Shown piece by piece: positions 1 to 10,575 of a stretch of 64,000 bases of DNA. The first letter of the stretch is position 1. Each line of letters starts with the position of its first letter. The notes under the pieces are model-generated. The model was not told where the DNA came from and ran no database searches. It saw only the letters and a list, made by a program, of their open reading frames with translations. Both the position numbers and the translations under genes were made by a program. Location: positions 299,515,693 through 299,579,692 of the forward strand of contig OY856186.1 in the NCBI GenBank assembly GCA_963693315.1, written 5' to 3'. Source of the stretch: Diogma glabrata. Lineage: Eukaryota > Arthropoda > Insecta > Diptera > Cylindrotomidae.

Positions 1-330
1 GACCGACTTTTATAAGTTTAAAATTTTCTCATTGGTTCGAAACTAGAACCAATGAGAAAATTTTAAACTTATAAAAGTTTATCATTCTCATCAGGGCTAG
101 CCGACTAGATAAACTACCAAAAAATCAAAATCGCTAGAGTTGTAACCTAATTATTGGTTTATATTAGCAAAGACTTTTTTGGGTAGTTTATCTAGTCGGC
201 TAGCCCTGATGAGAATGCTAAACTTTTATAGGTTTAAAATTTTCTCATTGGTTCGAAACTAGATCGGTCGAAAATTGTATGGATTGCAAAAAGTTTCATA
301 ATTTGCACCATAATTTTTTAGGTTCAGTTC
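1..330. repeat. Nested inverted repeats (foldback-like)
   Basis: Bases 7-39 and about 50-82 are near-perfect inverted copies around an 8-base loop. The second of these, extended to about 119, is again inverted against about 183-262, with roughly 60 bases in the loop. The repeated unit contains the string GGCTAGCCGACTAGATAAAC. No ORF is present. I read it as a foldback or MITE-type element; no target duplication is visible because the window starts here. Confidence 0.7.
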
Positions 331-543
331 TTTTCTTATATTATTCTTGATGGGAGATTTTCCATCGGGGTGATATTATATCACAAATAATTTACTGAAT
401 TAATTGTTACATAATCAACAATAGACACAAGTGAAGACTAGTCATCTTTTTCTCGCCGATACGAGCTTGTTATTCAATACTAGTATGCCTAGAGTATAAC
501 AAAACAGTGATCACCAGAGAAACTAATTGACTAAACCTGAATC

Positions 544-934
544 CAGGGTTGTGCCGTAGACAAAATAGATTACTTTACATATATAGATTACGCATAGATT
601 ACGTGCAAATTACGCGAGATATTTTCGTGTAATCTATAATGTAAACTATTATGTAATCTATTTAATTGATATGTGCATTCTAAACTTTTTTAGCGATTAA
701 ATTAACTTTTTTCAAGATCGATCGCAAGATCTTGTTTTTGACAGTATTATTGATCATATCTTTTGCGAAAAAGTCGAAAAAAAATTTCAGTAGGGATAAT
801 ACAATAATTCCACATATTTCTTCTTACATCAAAATTAATAGATTACACCAAATTTAAATAGATGACACAGATTACATTACATAGATTACATGTAATGTAA
901 TCTATTTTAGATTACGCGTAAAGGAACAACCCTG
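544..934. mobile_element. hAT-type MITE, copy 1
   Basis: A 391-bp non-autonomous element with ends CAGGGTTGT and ACAACCCTG, flanked by a perfect 8-bp target duplication CCTGAATC (536-543 and 935-942). An 8-bp duplication is the mark of the hAT superfamily. The inside has no ORF and is built from many copies of the motif AGATTAC on both strands. A second copy lies at 56551-56938 with its own 8-bp duplication, which confirms the boundaries. Confidence 0.9.
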
Positions 935-1130
935 CCTGAATCTATTAAATATATTTATTTTATTTTTTACACTAATCAGTCTTTTACATTATTTTTTTAT
1001 TATTATTAAATTAATAAAAAACAATATTTCGGCACATTGCCATTCTCAAGCTAAACAAAAATATGTTACAAAAATATGTTTACTATTAAATATATGTTTA
1101 TGTAAATTTTTTGGTTTTTTATACTTCGCT

Positions 1131-1322
1131 AGAGTTGTAACCTAATTTTTGGTTTATATTAGCAAAGACTTTTTTGGTAGTTTATCTAGTCGGCTAGCCC
1201 TGATGAGAATGATAAACTTTTATAAGTTTAAAATTTTCTCATTGGTTCGAAACTAGATCGGTCGAAAATTGTATGGATTGCAAAAAGTTTCATAATTTGC
1301 ACCATAATTTTTTAGATTCAGT
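1131..1322. repeat. Direct copy of the 148-330 repeat unit
   Basis: This stretch repeats bases 148-330 almost exactly, from CGCTAGAGTTGTAACCTAAT to the TTTTTTAG..TTCAG end. The roughly 800 bp between the two copies includes an inserted hAT MITE (544-934). The pair may be a partial tandem duplication of one element or two insertions in the same orientation. Confidence 0.75.
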
Positions 1323-2664
1323 TCTTATATTAAAATGTTTGATTTTCTTAATTTAATAACCGAGCCTCTGGTTAAATGTACCAAGTGCGAATCATTATGG
1401 GAAAGATAGCTTAGGATATGTTTTAAAAAAGATACAACACAGACCTAGGTAGTTATAAAATTAAAATTTAATTTGAACAACCATAAAAGTAAAAATAAAA
1501 CAAAAAAAAACACTGGATTCAATAAAAACATAATTGTGATGAAAATCTAGGTTTGTCGCTTCTTACCTAACCAAAATTCGTTGTCTAGTTTCCTGCTTAG
1601 AAGGTTGAACCACATTAAAGTACAAATGCCAAGTCGTATCAATAAGCGAGGGAGCTCGCATATTGATACGACTTGGAACTAATGTCAGTTTGATTTTTTG
1701 ATAAAAAATATTTTTCTTCAACATATTATGTAAATGATATGTATAATGCAACAATTGATATTGTACAGTTTCAAATTTTTTCTGTACTCTATTCTGTCGT
1801 TCAGTATTCCTGAGGATATCCAATAAGAAGAATTATATTTAGTACTTAGTCTATAAAAAATAAAATAAGTTTTTTGTTTCTTTAATATATACCACGTTTA
1901 CAGCGACATAGCTAATTAGTAGATGTAATTTAAATCTGTGCTGTGAACACTTTTTATTTTAAGAGCTTGCCACTGATTTGATATCTAGATTTACTACCTA
2001 GCAAATTATTTTTAAAATGATATTTGACGCTGTAAACACCATTGTAAATTAATTGTTTGATTTCTACACCGTCTGCTGTTCCTAAAAATTTTAAATCATC
2101 AAATTTCTTTTCTCTGTAAAATATTTTTCAACAATCAGAGAAAAAATTTGAGGAAAGGTCTGGCTAATTATCATATTTATTATAACTTTTTTTTAAAAAT
2201 TTAAACTTAACTTACCTTATTATTAACTAAATAACTTACATTAACTAACTTATATTAACTAAAATTAAAATGTGTTTTTATCATAAAAGATTTAATTTAC
2301 AATCCAAGCTGTAAACTCAAATTAAATATGACAAGATGCAAATTAATATGCTATCTACTAATTTGCTATGTGGCTGTAAATGCGGTAATAGTATATTTCT
2401 CTACAAGAAATAAAACAATTTTTTGTACGAGTAAACCATAAAATGCACTTTTACGATTCAAAAATTGTTCGTAAAGCAGGCCTTTTTCTCCTATTGAAAT
2501 AACAATGCCAAAATTGAAATAACAATGCCTAAAGTTATTATTATTACTAGTATTTTGCAAAACTACTTGGATAAAATAATTTTCTAAAAAAATATTTTAC
2601 TATTTTGTGTAAATATATGTATAATACAGAATCTTACTCGTTCAAAAAATCTTGTATGCAATTC
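1323..2664. other. AT-rich non-coding stretch
   Basis: Nothing coding is supported here. The short ORFs are low-complexity and lack homology that I recognise. The one structured item is the hairpin at 1629-1676, listed separately. Confidence 0.5.
1629..1676. repeat. Perfect 16-bp-arm hairpin with GC-rich tip
   Basis: The arms CCAAGTCGTATCAATA and TATTGATACGACTTGG pair perfectly. The 16-base middle can extend the stem through GCGA/TCGC after one mismatch. In DNA this AT-rich the GC-rich tip stands out, and the design recurs at several other loci in the window. Confidence 0.8.
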
Positions 2665-2982
2665 GGGCATAAAGTATCTTTTTTGCTTTTGAGTGATTGT
2701 TTGTCTCGGCTAACGCCTCGAGCAACAATTTCACTCTCAAGCGGAAAAGGCATACTTTGCGCCCTTAATACATAAATAGCTATTTTTTTCCTAAGTGAAC
2801 ATCTGTTGAATGAACGAGACGCGCTAGCATTTTACGACCGTAATACGTTTTCATCTTGCTTAGGAATAGTAGATTTTTCAACAAATGGTGAAAACGTCTT
2901 TTTTGCGTGACTGGGCGGTTTGTCCACGAGACGCGATAGCGTCGAGTGAAATAAGTTCAAGAACGCAAAATGGTTTTTACCA
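2665..2982. repeat. Two adjacent imperfect hairpins with CpG-rich tips
   Basis: Hairpin one (2665-2764) pairs GGGCATAAAGTATC with GCATACTTTGCGCCC and encloses a CTCGGCTAACGCCTCGAG tip. Hairpin two (2886-2982) pairs GGTGAAAACG..TTTTTTGCGT with ACGCAAAATGGTTTTTACC around ACGAGACGCGATAGCGTCGA. A related block, with CGAGACGCGCTAGCGTCGAG, lies at 54634-54893. I read them as ends or cores of non-autonomous elements. Confidence 0.6.
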
Positions 2983-3562
2983 CTCGTAGAAAACGCTATT
3001 TTTCTACGCTTGTAAATATAAATGATAATATTTACAAAGTCACCTACTAAAAACTTACAAGACGACATAGCTAACTTTGACAATGGAAACCAAAATAGCA
3101 ATATTGTATTTATATATAATTTTTAACAGTGTAAAATAATGTTATTATTGTATGCCAGTGTTCGCCTACAGATGGAAGACAATATGAATAGTTCGAAAAT
3201 ATAAATTTAATTTTAGAGATATTTTAAACGTCAAAAAATTATCTGTGTTTTTTTGCATTCTCGGATATATCTGTTCCGTATTTTTTTTCATTCTCGGATA
3301 TATCTCAGATCATATGTTTTCTCAGAAAACTTTTACAGATATTACAGATATTTTTTTTACCGACTGGAAGTCATCGTTTAAAGTATAAATTTAAAAAATT
3401 GTGGCTAAAGTTTTGATTAAAAACAAATATAAATAAATATTTATTTAATAAATTGTTTTTAATTTTTTTGGCGTTAAAAACTCAGAGAATATTGACAGTT
3501 ATCGGAGAAAAAAATTATACGATATATCTGATACAAATTTTATTTTATCGCTCCGATTTCCA

Positions 3563-4443
3563 ATATTAAAGTTTTTGTAAATTATAAAAGTTTATTCTGT
3601 TTTATTTGTTAGAAATATTGAAAGTACAATTAATATAATGATTAGTAGTAGTGGTTAGTTTCATCGATGATGTAGATGGCATTCATGTGGAAAACTGATG
3701 TATTGTTTAAAGGATTGAATATTTGAGATTGGATTTGATTTATTGTTTCTGTTTCGGTTGCTGTGTTTATTTCTGTCAATATCGCAGTATTTTCAAGGGA
3801 TTTCTGCGAAACAACAACAGAAACAGCAAATCAAATTTAATTTCAAATATTCAATCCTTTAAATAATACATCAGTTTTCCACATGAATCTGCCATCTACA
3901 TCAGCGATGAAACCAACCACTACCACTAATCATTATATTAATTGTACTTTTAATATTTTTTACGCACAAACGAATCGTAAAACACATTTTACATCCTAGT
4001 TATCGTGGCTGAAAGTTGAACTTTACATCCGTAAAATAAAATCCCGTTGCTATATGAAATATTAATATATTTTTCTACTTTACCGCCCGTAAAATAATCA
4101 CCCGTAAAATATTCATAAAATTAGAACAAACAAATAAATTATTGTATGAAGTTTATAGAGAAAATCATGGCATGTTCAGCATAATTTTCAAAATGTCTTG
4201 CGAGTTTAAAAAATTCAAAAATTGATTTATACTACAATAAAGTTGTGCAGTTGTGCGTAAAACGTTGTACATACACTCAGGCTGAAAGGAAGATTACGCT
4301 CTTTGGTTCAATAAAAGCCCTCGCTTCGCGTCGGGCTTCAATATGAACCGCTGGCGTAATCTTCTACTTTCAGCCCTCGATATGTTAATAACTATAACAA
4401 ATAAAACAGAATAAACTTTTATAATTTACAAAAACTTTAATAA
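3563..4443. repeat. Large palindrome broken by a MITE
   Basis: The left arm (3563 to about 3762) is the inverse of about 3821-3958 continued at 4397-4443, with a spacer of about 60 bp. The right arm is interrupted by the 3959-4393 element. The arms differ by scattered substitutions, so they have aged independently. No coding capacity is present. Confidence 0.75.
3959..4393 (+). mobile_element. Hairpin MITE, copy 1
   Basis: A block of about 435 bp that interrupts a palindrome arm and recurs in reverse orientation at 54945-55385, so both ends are defined by comparison. It starts with TACGCACAAACGAATCG and ends with a 96-bp hairpin (4280-4375: GGCTGAAAGGAAGATTACGC with its inverse) whose tip reads CCCTCGCTTCGCGTCGGG. 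It has no ORF. The superfamily is unknown; no clear target duplication was found. Confidence 0.65.
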
Positions 4444-5000
4444 TGTGTAAAATTATGATTTTATGGGGTAAATTACAGTAACATACTATATATTATGTTT
4501 AACATATACGCGTTAATGCTTCGTAATTACATGAAAATTGCCTAATTGTAGTAATATGTGAAATTTTATAGACAATTTTTGAATATTTGGTTTTAACCAC
4601 CACCAGTAAGCGACTACCGAAACTTATTTCATTCACTGGTTAGAAAAAAATTTTCAGTCACTAGCTAGAAAAAGTTTCACTTTCACATAGATTTTACTAT
4701 ATATTAAAATGACATTTTCGTAGCTTGAAGTAGGAAAATACTATTTTTTCTACGATGGTAAATATAAACGACATTAATTAAAAATTTTTAAATTAGAAAA
4801 CGACAACATAACATAACATTCAAAATTCTAAATATGATATATGTACGTATATAGTTTATCGTGGTTGCTTTGATTTAAAAACATTGAAAAGTGAAAAAAT
4901 GAAAATGAAAATATGTTTTTTCACTAGAGAGAAAAAATGTTGCTTTCACAAGGGGTTCAATCTGCACTTATTATGTCTTTTCGTAGAAAAAATTTATATT
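4444..5000. other. Non-coding AT-rich flank of assembly gap
   Basis: No gene is seen. Bases 4600-4870 weakly resemble the blocks at 2820-3120 and 54634-54893, which suggests an old copy of the same element. The following 200 N (5001-5200) are an assembly gap of standard size, so the true distance is unknown. Confidence 0.45.
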
Positions 5001-5200
5001 NNNNNNNNNNNNNNNNNNNNNNNNNNNNNNNNNNNNNNNNNNNNNNNNNNNNNNNNNNNNNNNNNNNNNNNNNNNNNNNNNNNNNNNNNNNNNNNNNNNN
5101 NNNNNNNNNNNNNNNNNNNNNNNNNNNNNNNNNNNNNNNNNNNNNNNNNNNNNNNNNNNNNNNNNNNNNNNNNNNNNNNNNNNNNNNNNNNNNNNNNNNN
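5001..5200. other. Assembly gap (200 N)
   Basis: Exactly 200 undefined bases. The gap cuts the gag gene that lies on its right side, and the left flank shows no matching continuation. ORFs drawn across it are artefacts. Confidence 0.98.
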
Positions 5201-5893
5201 TTCCTTTTTTAAAACTCCCCCATGGAGAGGTACCGATTGTTGCTCTTCATCAACGGCTGCTTCGATGGCATCCTTTAAGTTTTTGAAACGACCTGTTTTG
5301 ATATACAGCCGGGTGGGCTCTCTCAGTCCTTCAATGAAAACCTTGAGAGCAGTTTTTTCATTAATGGTTTCGATGAATTTTCTGTACTCTTCGCCTTGGC
5401 TCATTACCATAGTAGAGTTCAATTCCTCAACTATCAACTCCAAATTAGTTGCAAATTCTCTTACTGTTCGGTTATTCTGCCTTTGTCTAAATAATTCCAT
5501 TTGGAGCTGTTCCGAAGATCTTGCAGGTTTGCACAATTGTTTTAGCTCTTGTCCTAGTGCAGCTATATCTTTGAACTTTTTCCCTTTAATACTGTCGGCA
5601 ATCGTACCAGTTATCTTCACAATCTGCACAAACGATAGACAGCTTTCACGCTGAGGTACCGGTGTCAAAACATACAAAAATTTCGCACATCCTAGAAAGT
5701 GATCTAAGTCCTTCGGATTTCCACTAAAAATAGGGATAACGGTTGACGCAAGTTTAATATCGAAGGTAGACATGTCTGTGCTATCGTCAAAACCCAAAAA
5801 TCCAGAACCAGACCAGTCTTCGTTGACAGAGGATTCTAGGACTGATTCGTTACTAGTATCTGTAAGAATTGAATTCTCAGCACGTTCATTCAT
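5201..5893 (-). pseudogene. Ty3/gypsy retrotransposon Gag, N-terminal part cut by a gap
   Basis: About 231 codons are open from the ATG at 5891-5893 down to the N gap. The acidic N-terminus is followed by a capsid-like helical region starting near IPIFSGNPKDLDHFLGC, with FREFATN-like and FIEGLREP-like stretches. This matches the general pattern of gypsy-group Gag capsids. It is the start of an element on the minus strand; the leader and a probable primer site lie at 6000-7890. The remainder (nucleocapsid, protease, pol) is missing because of the gap, so completeness cannot be judged. A Pao/BEL assignment is less likely but not excluded. Confidence 0.75.
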
Positions 5894-6129
5894 AAAGTGG
5901 GTCTGAGCGGTTGTTTTTCGGGTGTAATGTCACGGCAGTGATTGCAATTAACGTACCATACGCAAGAGAAACCCAGCAACTATAATTATTCCATACAGAT
6001 ACCCTTATTACCAATTTCTCAAATGAACCCAAATTCTGAATCAATTATAATAATTATTATCAACCCCAAACCCCTTTTTTTCCCAAAATGAACCCAAAAC
6101 TGAATGTAATATTTATTTACTAAACTCAA

Positions 6130-7745
6130 CTCTTTTAATGGAACAAATTCTTAAAAATTTTTCCACTTTCACCAATGAAACCGACAATTGACAACCAATT
6201 CTTAAGCCATTATTTATAATAAAACAAATTAAATTAATTTTCACCAATTTGATTATTGTTATTTGATTATTAATGACGATTATTTGATTATTAAAGACTA
6301 TTAATATTTCACCAAATTGATAATTTAAAAAAAAAATTTTCCAATCTAATTCATGAAACTTTACTTAAAAGCTTGCTACCTTATACATGACATTAAATAA
6401 TTAAACTTTTCAAAATTCCAAAAAAATTATAACAGATCACAAATTCAAACTTCCTTTCCCAATTCCAAAATATTGCAACGCTTATTACAGAAAAATTTCC
6501 AATTCCCTTCCACCAATTCGATAGTTAAAAAGTTTTAATTAACTAATTTAAGACACATCGAATTATTTATTATTTACTTAAAACCCCAAAAATTTTTTGA
6601 TTAATTAATGAAATATTTTTAATTAATTATTATTCCTTATTATTATCATTATCATTATTCATTATTTATAATAAAAATCCTGTAAAAATTTATTTATAAT
6701 AAAAATCCTTTCTTCTTTCTTTTCTAACTATTAAATTATTTCCACCAATTTGACAATTGAAAATTACCATTATAAACTTTCCAACTAATAATTTTCCAAA
6801 TTTTCCAATCTAATTCATGAACTTTACTTAAAAGCTTGCCACCGTATACATGCCATTAAATATTTAAACTTTTCAAAATTCCAAAAAAAAAAGATTATAA
6901 TTAATCAAAAATTCAAACTTCCTTTCCAAATTCCAAAATATTGCAACGCTTATTACAGAAAAATTTCCAATTCCCTTCCACCAATTCGATAGTTAAAAAG
7001 TTTTAATTAACTAATTTAAGACACATCGAATTATTTATTATTTACTTAAAACCCCAAAATTTTTTTGATTAATTCATGAACTACTTTTAATTAATTATTA
7101 TTCATTATTATTATCATTATCATTATTCATTATTTATAATAAAAATTTTCTTTCTTCTTTCTTTTCAAACTATTAAATTATTTTTCACCAATTTGACAAT
7201 GGGAAATTATCATTATAAACTTTCTAACTAATAATTTTCCACTAAATAGACAATTAAAAAAAAATTTTTTCAATCTAATTCATGAAACTTTACTTAAAAG
7301 CTTACCACTTTATAGATGACATTAAATATTTAAACTTTTCAAATTCCAAAAAAAATTATAATAAAATCAAAAACTCGAACTTCCTTTCCAAATTCCAAAA
7401 TGTTGCAAAGCTTATTACAAAAAAAAAATTCCAATTCCCTTCCACCAATTCGATAGTTAAAAAGTTTTAATTAACTAATTTACGACACGTTGAATTATTT
7501 TTTTATTTACTTAAAACCCGAAAAATTTTTGATTAATTCATGAAAAATTTTTAATTAATTTTATTCATTATTATTATCATTATCATTATTCGTTATTTAT
7601 ACCAAAAATTTTCTTTCTTCTTTCTTTTCTAACTATTAAATTATTTTTCACTAATTTGACAATTAAAAATTACCATTACAAAACTTCACTAAATTGATAA
7701 TTAAAATTTTCCAATTCAATTTATGAACTTTACTTTATTATTATT
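6130..7745. repeat. Tandem repeat of about 460 bp in retroelement leader
   Basis: Three near-complete copies start at about 6339, 6803 and 7266 (marker CAATCTAATTCATGAA), with partial units before and after (the last begins near 7707). Each unit contains AAAGCTTGCC, GCAACGCTTATTACAG, GACACATCGAATTATT and a TTATTATTATCATT tract. The array lies between the Gag start (5893) and the putative primer site (about 7889), so it occupies the 5' leader of that element. No ORF crosses it. Confidence 0.8.
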
Positions 7746-7870
7746 TAAGCTCCAACCCTCAACAAATTCTCATGGAATTTTTGGTGATTGGTTGGTTACC
7801 TTATATTACTTCCTTGTTAGTCTGGCAACCACCCAGTCCAATTGTTGAGTTGTGGTGTGGTTTTATACTG

Positions 7871-7889
7871 CCTCCTGGCAAGGTCGCCA
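7871..7889 (-). promoter_or_regulatory. Putative retrotransposon primer-binding site (tRNA-Arg-like)
   Basis: Read on the minus strand, this is TGGCGACCTTGCCAGGAGG. Members of the mdg1/412 group of Ty3/gypsy use a tRNA-Arg primer whose complement starts TGGCGACCG; the first eight bases agree here. It sits upstream of the leader and gag on the same strand, as required. No paired LTR was confirmed. Confidence 0.5.
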
Positions 7890-8153
7890 AAAATGTTGAA
7901 TCCTCAGTTATATTTAGACTTCCCAAAATGTTAAATCGCCAAAATGTTGGAGATGTTCAGATGAGTTGTAGATGTAATTAATAACACTCAGAACTTAAAC
8001 TTCCATAAAATCATTTATTGAATATTCAAAGATTTCACAATTTGATTTTAGTAATTACTTGTATAACAAATTTCTTAAATTCCTGTTACAACTTTTAATA
8101 ATAACAACCAAAAATTAGAGCTTCTTAGCTCACACAAAACCACACCACAACTG
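7890..8153 (-). mobile_element. Probable LTR region of the gag-bearing element
   Basis: This lies just 5' of the putative primer site on the minus strand and carries an AATAAA signal and repeated AACATTTTGGCGA strings near its 3' edge. A 16-bp inverted repeat (GTTGTGGTGTGGTTTT at 7850-7866 and its inverse at 8137-8153) brackets the area. The exact LTR ends are not visible and no second LTR is in the window. Confidence 0.35.
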
Positions 8154-8522
8154 ACTCTGATTAGCTTCAGCAAAATCAATTTTAAATGTTTGACCAATCA
8201 GCGGTCAGGTGAACTCATATTTCGTTTTATAAAATAAGTTTGATTACGTGCTTAAAATTGCAACTAAGCATTTTTGAACTACTAAGAAATTGAATTCTTG
8301 TTTATTATTTGAATTAAGAAATCTTAAATATGAAATTGTTTAATTAACGAAATTTGATTTAGGTGAATACCTTATACAATGTATGTTTATACACCGGGTG
8401 TATAATGTGTAAAGAACTTTAGAATTGTACATGACTAAGGGACTGGTGTGGTGGACCACAACAGATAGACAGCAAATATAAATTTTGCAGACTTATTTCA
8501 GTCAGCAAAGTGGCACTTTTCC

Positions 8523-8827
8523 TGCCTAGGCAGCAAAGCAAGTACTTTGCTGCCTAGGCAGCAAAATAATTAGACTTCATAGAAATAAACAGATATTGCG
8601 ATTAAAAAAAAAATTTTTTTAATCGATTTTTTTTTTCATTTTTAAAATTTTGCTTTATTTTTAAAGTAATAATTATTAAATTACATATCATTGTAATTAA
8701 TCGGAGAAAAAATTATATGTTCAACTCGGCAGCAAGGTAGATTGACTGCCTTGGCTGAATTCCTAGCCTCGCTCGCTCGGCTATGAACTATCAGCCGCGG
8801 CAGTCAATCTACTACTTTGCTGCCTAG
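8523..8827. mobile_element. Hairpin-ended repeat with GCCTAGGCAGCAAAG ends
   Basis: Bases 8523-8560 form a palindrome with 16-bp perfect arms (TGCCTAGGCAGCAAAG and inverse). Bases 8727-8826 form a longer hairpin (GGCAGCAAGGTAGATTGACTGCC with its inverse) whose tip reads CCTCGCTCGCTCGGC. The CTTTGCTGCCTAG string at the right end repeats the left end, so the whole may be one non-autonomous element of about 300 bp. Confidence 0.6.
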
Positions 8828-9015
8828 TTAAACAAATAACTATATTCAAACATATTAGGCTTTTAAATTTATATGTAACATTTATTATTTCTTTTATTTA
8901 TTTGAAAATATAAATATGCAAATTGTAAACAGTACCACCTAGGTACCACCCAGCTAGAATACAAACACTAACAAACTTCACCAATACTAAAAATTAGATG
9001 CTTCACTCAAAATGC

Positions 9016-9723
9016 CTAGGGCTCGTTCGTAAACACCAAATCGCTAGCTTATTTTCCTATTTTGACGTTTGTGGCTGGAAATGGTCGTTCTTAAACTATT
9101 TCTTGCCTATTTAATAAAGCGATTTGACAGATAAAGTTGTTCGGAAACTCCATTTCTATTCCAAAATAGGCGATTTGATCGCCTATTTTGGACTTGCTCT
9201 TTTTGAGATCCTAAATAAGAACTGAGATCTAAAAGTGACATTTGCGGTTTTTATTTGATTTTGATCAAAACAAATACAATATTATTATTAAAAATATAAA
9301 TTTTATATTTTATTTTGTGTGTCTCATTTATTTACTAGAAATATGAAAATTATTTTTTTTAAATCTGCATCAATATTTTAATACAAAAATTTATCAAATA
9401 AAAATTCAAAACTTAAATCATTTGTTTTTATTTTTCATAAGTTGAAATCTGCAAATAATAATTTTTTCACACAAACCAAACATGTTTTGTGTTGTGTTTA
9501 GTTTGTTTTTCCTGTTGTTAAATTATTATAATTATTGTGATAAGTTTTAATACATAATTATTAATTTTTAATACTTCATATATATATTTAGGCAACTGGT
9601 CGTTCGGAAACAAAATGCCAATTCTTGTTCTTGTTGAAGATCTGATAGCCACGCCCCTTGGAATGACAGTTGCCTATTTTAGAAAATAAGCAAGCGATTT
9701 GGTGTTTCCGAACGAAACCCTAG
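9016..9723. mobile_element. TIR element of about 708 bp, unassigned superfamily
   Basis: The left end CTAGGGCTCGTTCGTAAAC and the inverted right end GTTTCCGAACGAAACCCTAG continue as a TIR of roughly 35-40 bp with few mismatches (shared inner string ACACCAAATCGCT). The interior has a second short palindrome around 9162-9192 built on CCAAAATAGGCGAT. No ORF and no convincing target duplication were found; the CTAG at both ends is itself palindromic, so the true border is uncertain. Confidence 0.75.
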
Positions 9724-10014
9724 TTACTCTTCCTTAGATATTTATTCAATGATCCTGTTAAATGTTTTCAATTCAATTAAAAGTAATGTTCAATGTATTT
9801 CTATATGACAATTGAATAGGATTCAATCGATTTCAAAAGGAAAAAAAATATTTAATAGGATTTTATAGGAAATTTCCGATGCAATTTTCCCTTTAAAATT
9901 TGTGTTTCAATAGGATAGTTTATGCTTCCTGCTTATGTTGTTTAAAAAATTTGTATTAATGAAATTTGCAATAAAAAAACGCGTCGTCTGGTGCCTTTTT
10001 TATTGTGAGAATAA

Positions 10015-10575
10015 TGCCCGATTTATAGTCGGTAACTTTAACTTAACGTTAACTTAACGTAAAGTACAAATGTATGAAAATGCACTAGAGTATTTATTGT
10101 CGTTAACGCAAACTTAACGTTAACTTAACGTAAAGTTCATTTCATTCTATCTTAAAGATTTTGTTAAGGATTTTTTGACGTTTAGTATAAAAACTGAAAA
10201 AAACTAATATTTAATTGCAAGTGTTTATAAAAATAAAATTTTATTTATTAAAAAATGCAAAGGATATAAAAAGAGCGACTTTAAATCCAAATATTAGCAT
10301 GAAATTAATATGAAAATAAATTTTTTTATTTTTAAATTTTGTATCAAATGTTTATTTCGAATTTTATTATTTTAAATTTTGATTTTAAAATCAGTTGGTT
10401 ACTTTTAAAGAATTGATTGATTTATAAAATTGATTACCAAACCAAAATTAATATCAAATCAACGTCAAAGAATACGTAATTTCTTACCGACTATAAATCA
10501 ACATTTTGTACTATCTCAAGTTACGGTTAAGTTAAAGTTAACGTTAAGTTAACGTTACCGACTATAAATCGGGCA
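10015..10575. mobile_element. PIF/Harbinger-like MITE, copy 1
   Basis: A 561-bp element with ends TGCCCGATTTATAGTCGG and its inverse, flanked on both sides by TAA. A 3-bp TWA duplication fits the PIF/Harbinger superfamily. Sub-terminal sequence on both sides is rich in AACTTAACGTTAACTTAACG. There is no transposase ORF. A second copy with worn ends is at 28341-28856. Confidence 0.75.

Noticed and set aside
4884..5654. Plus-strand ORF of 256 codons across the gap
   Set aside because: It spans 200 N and is the antisense of the gag gene on the minus strand.
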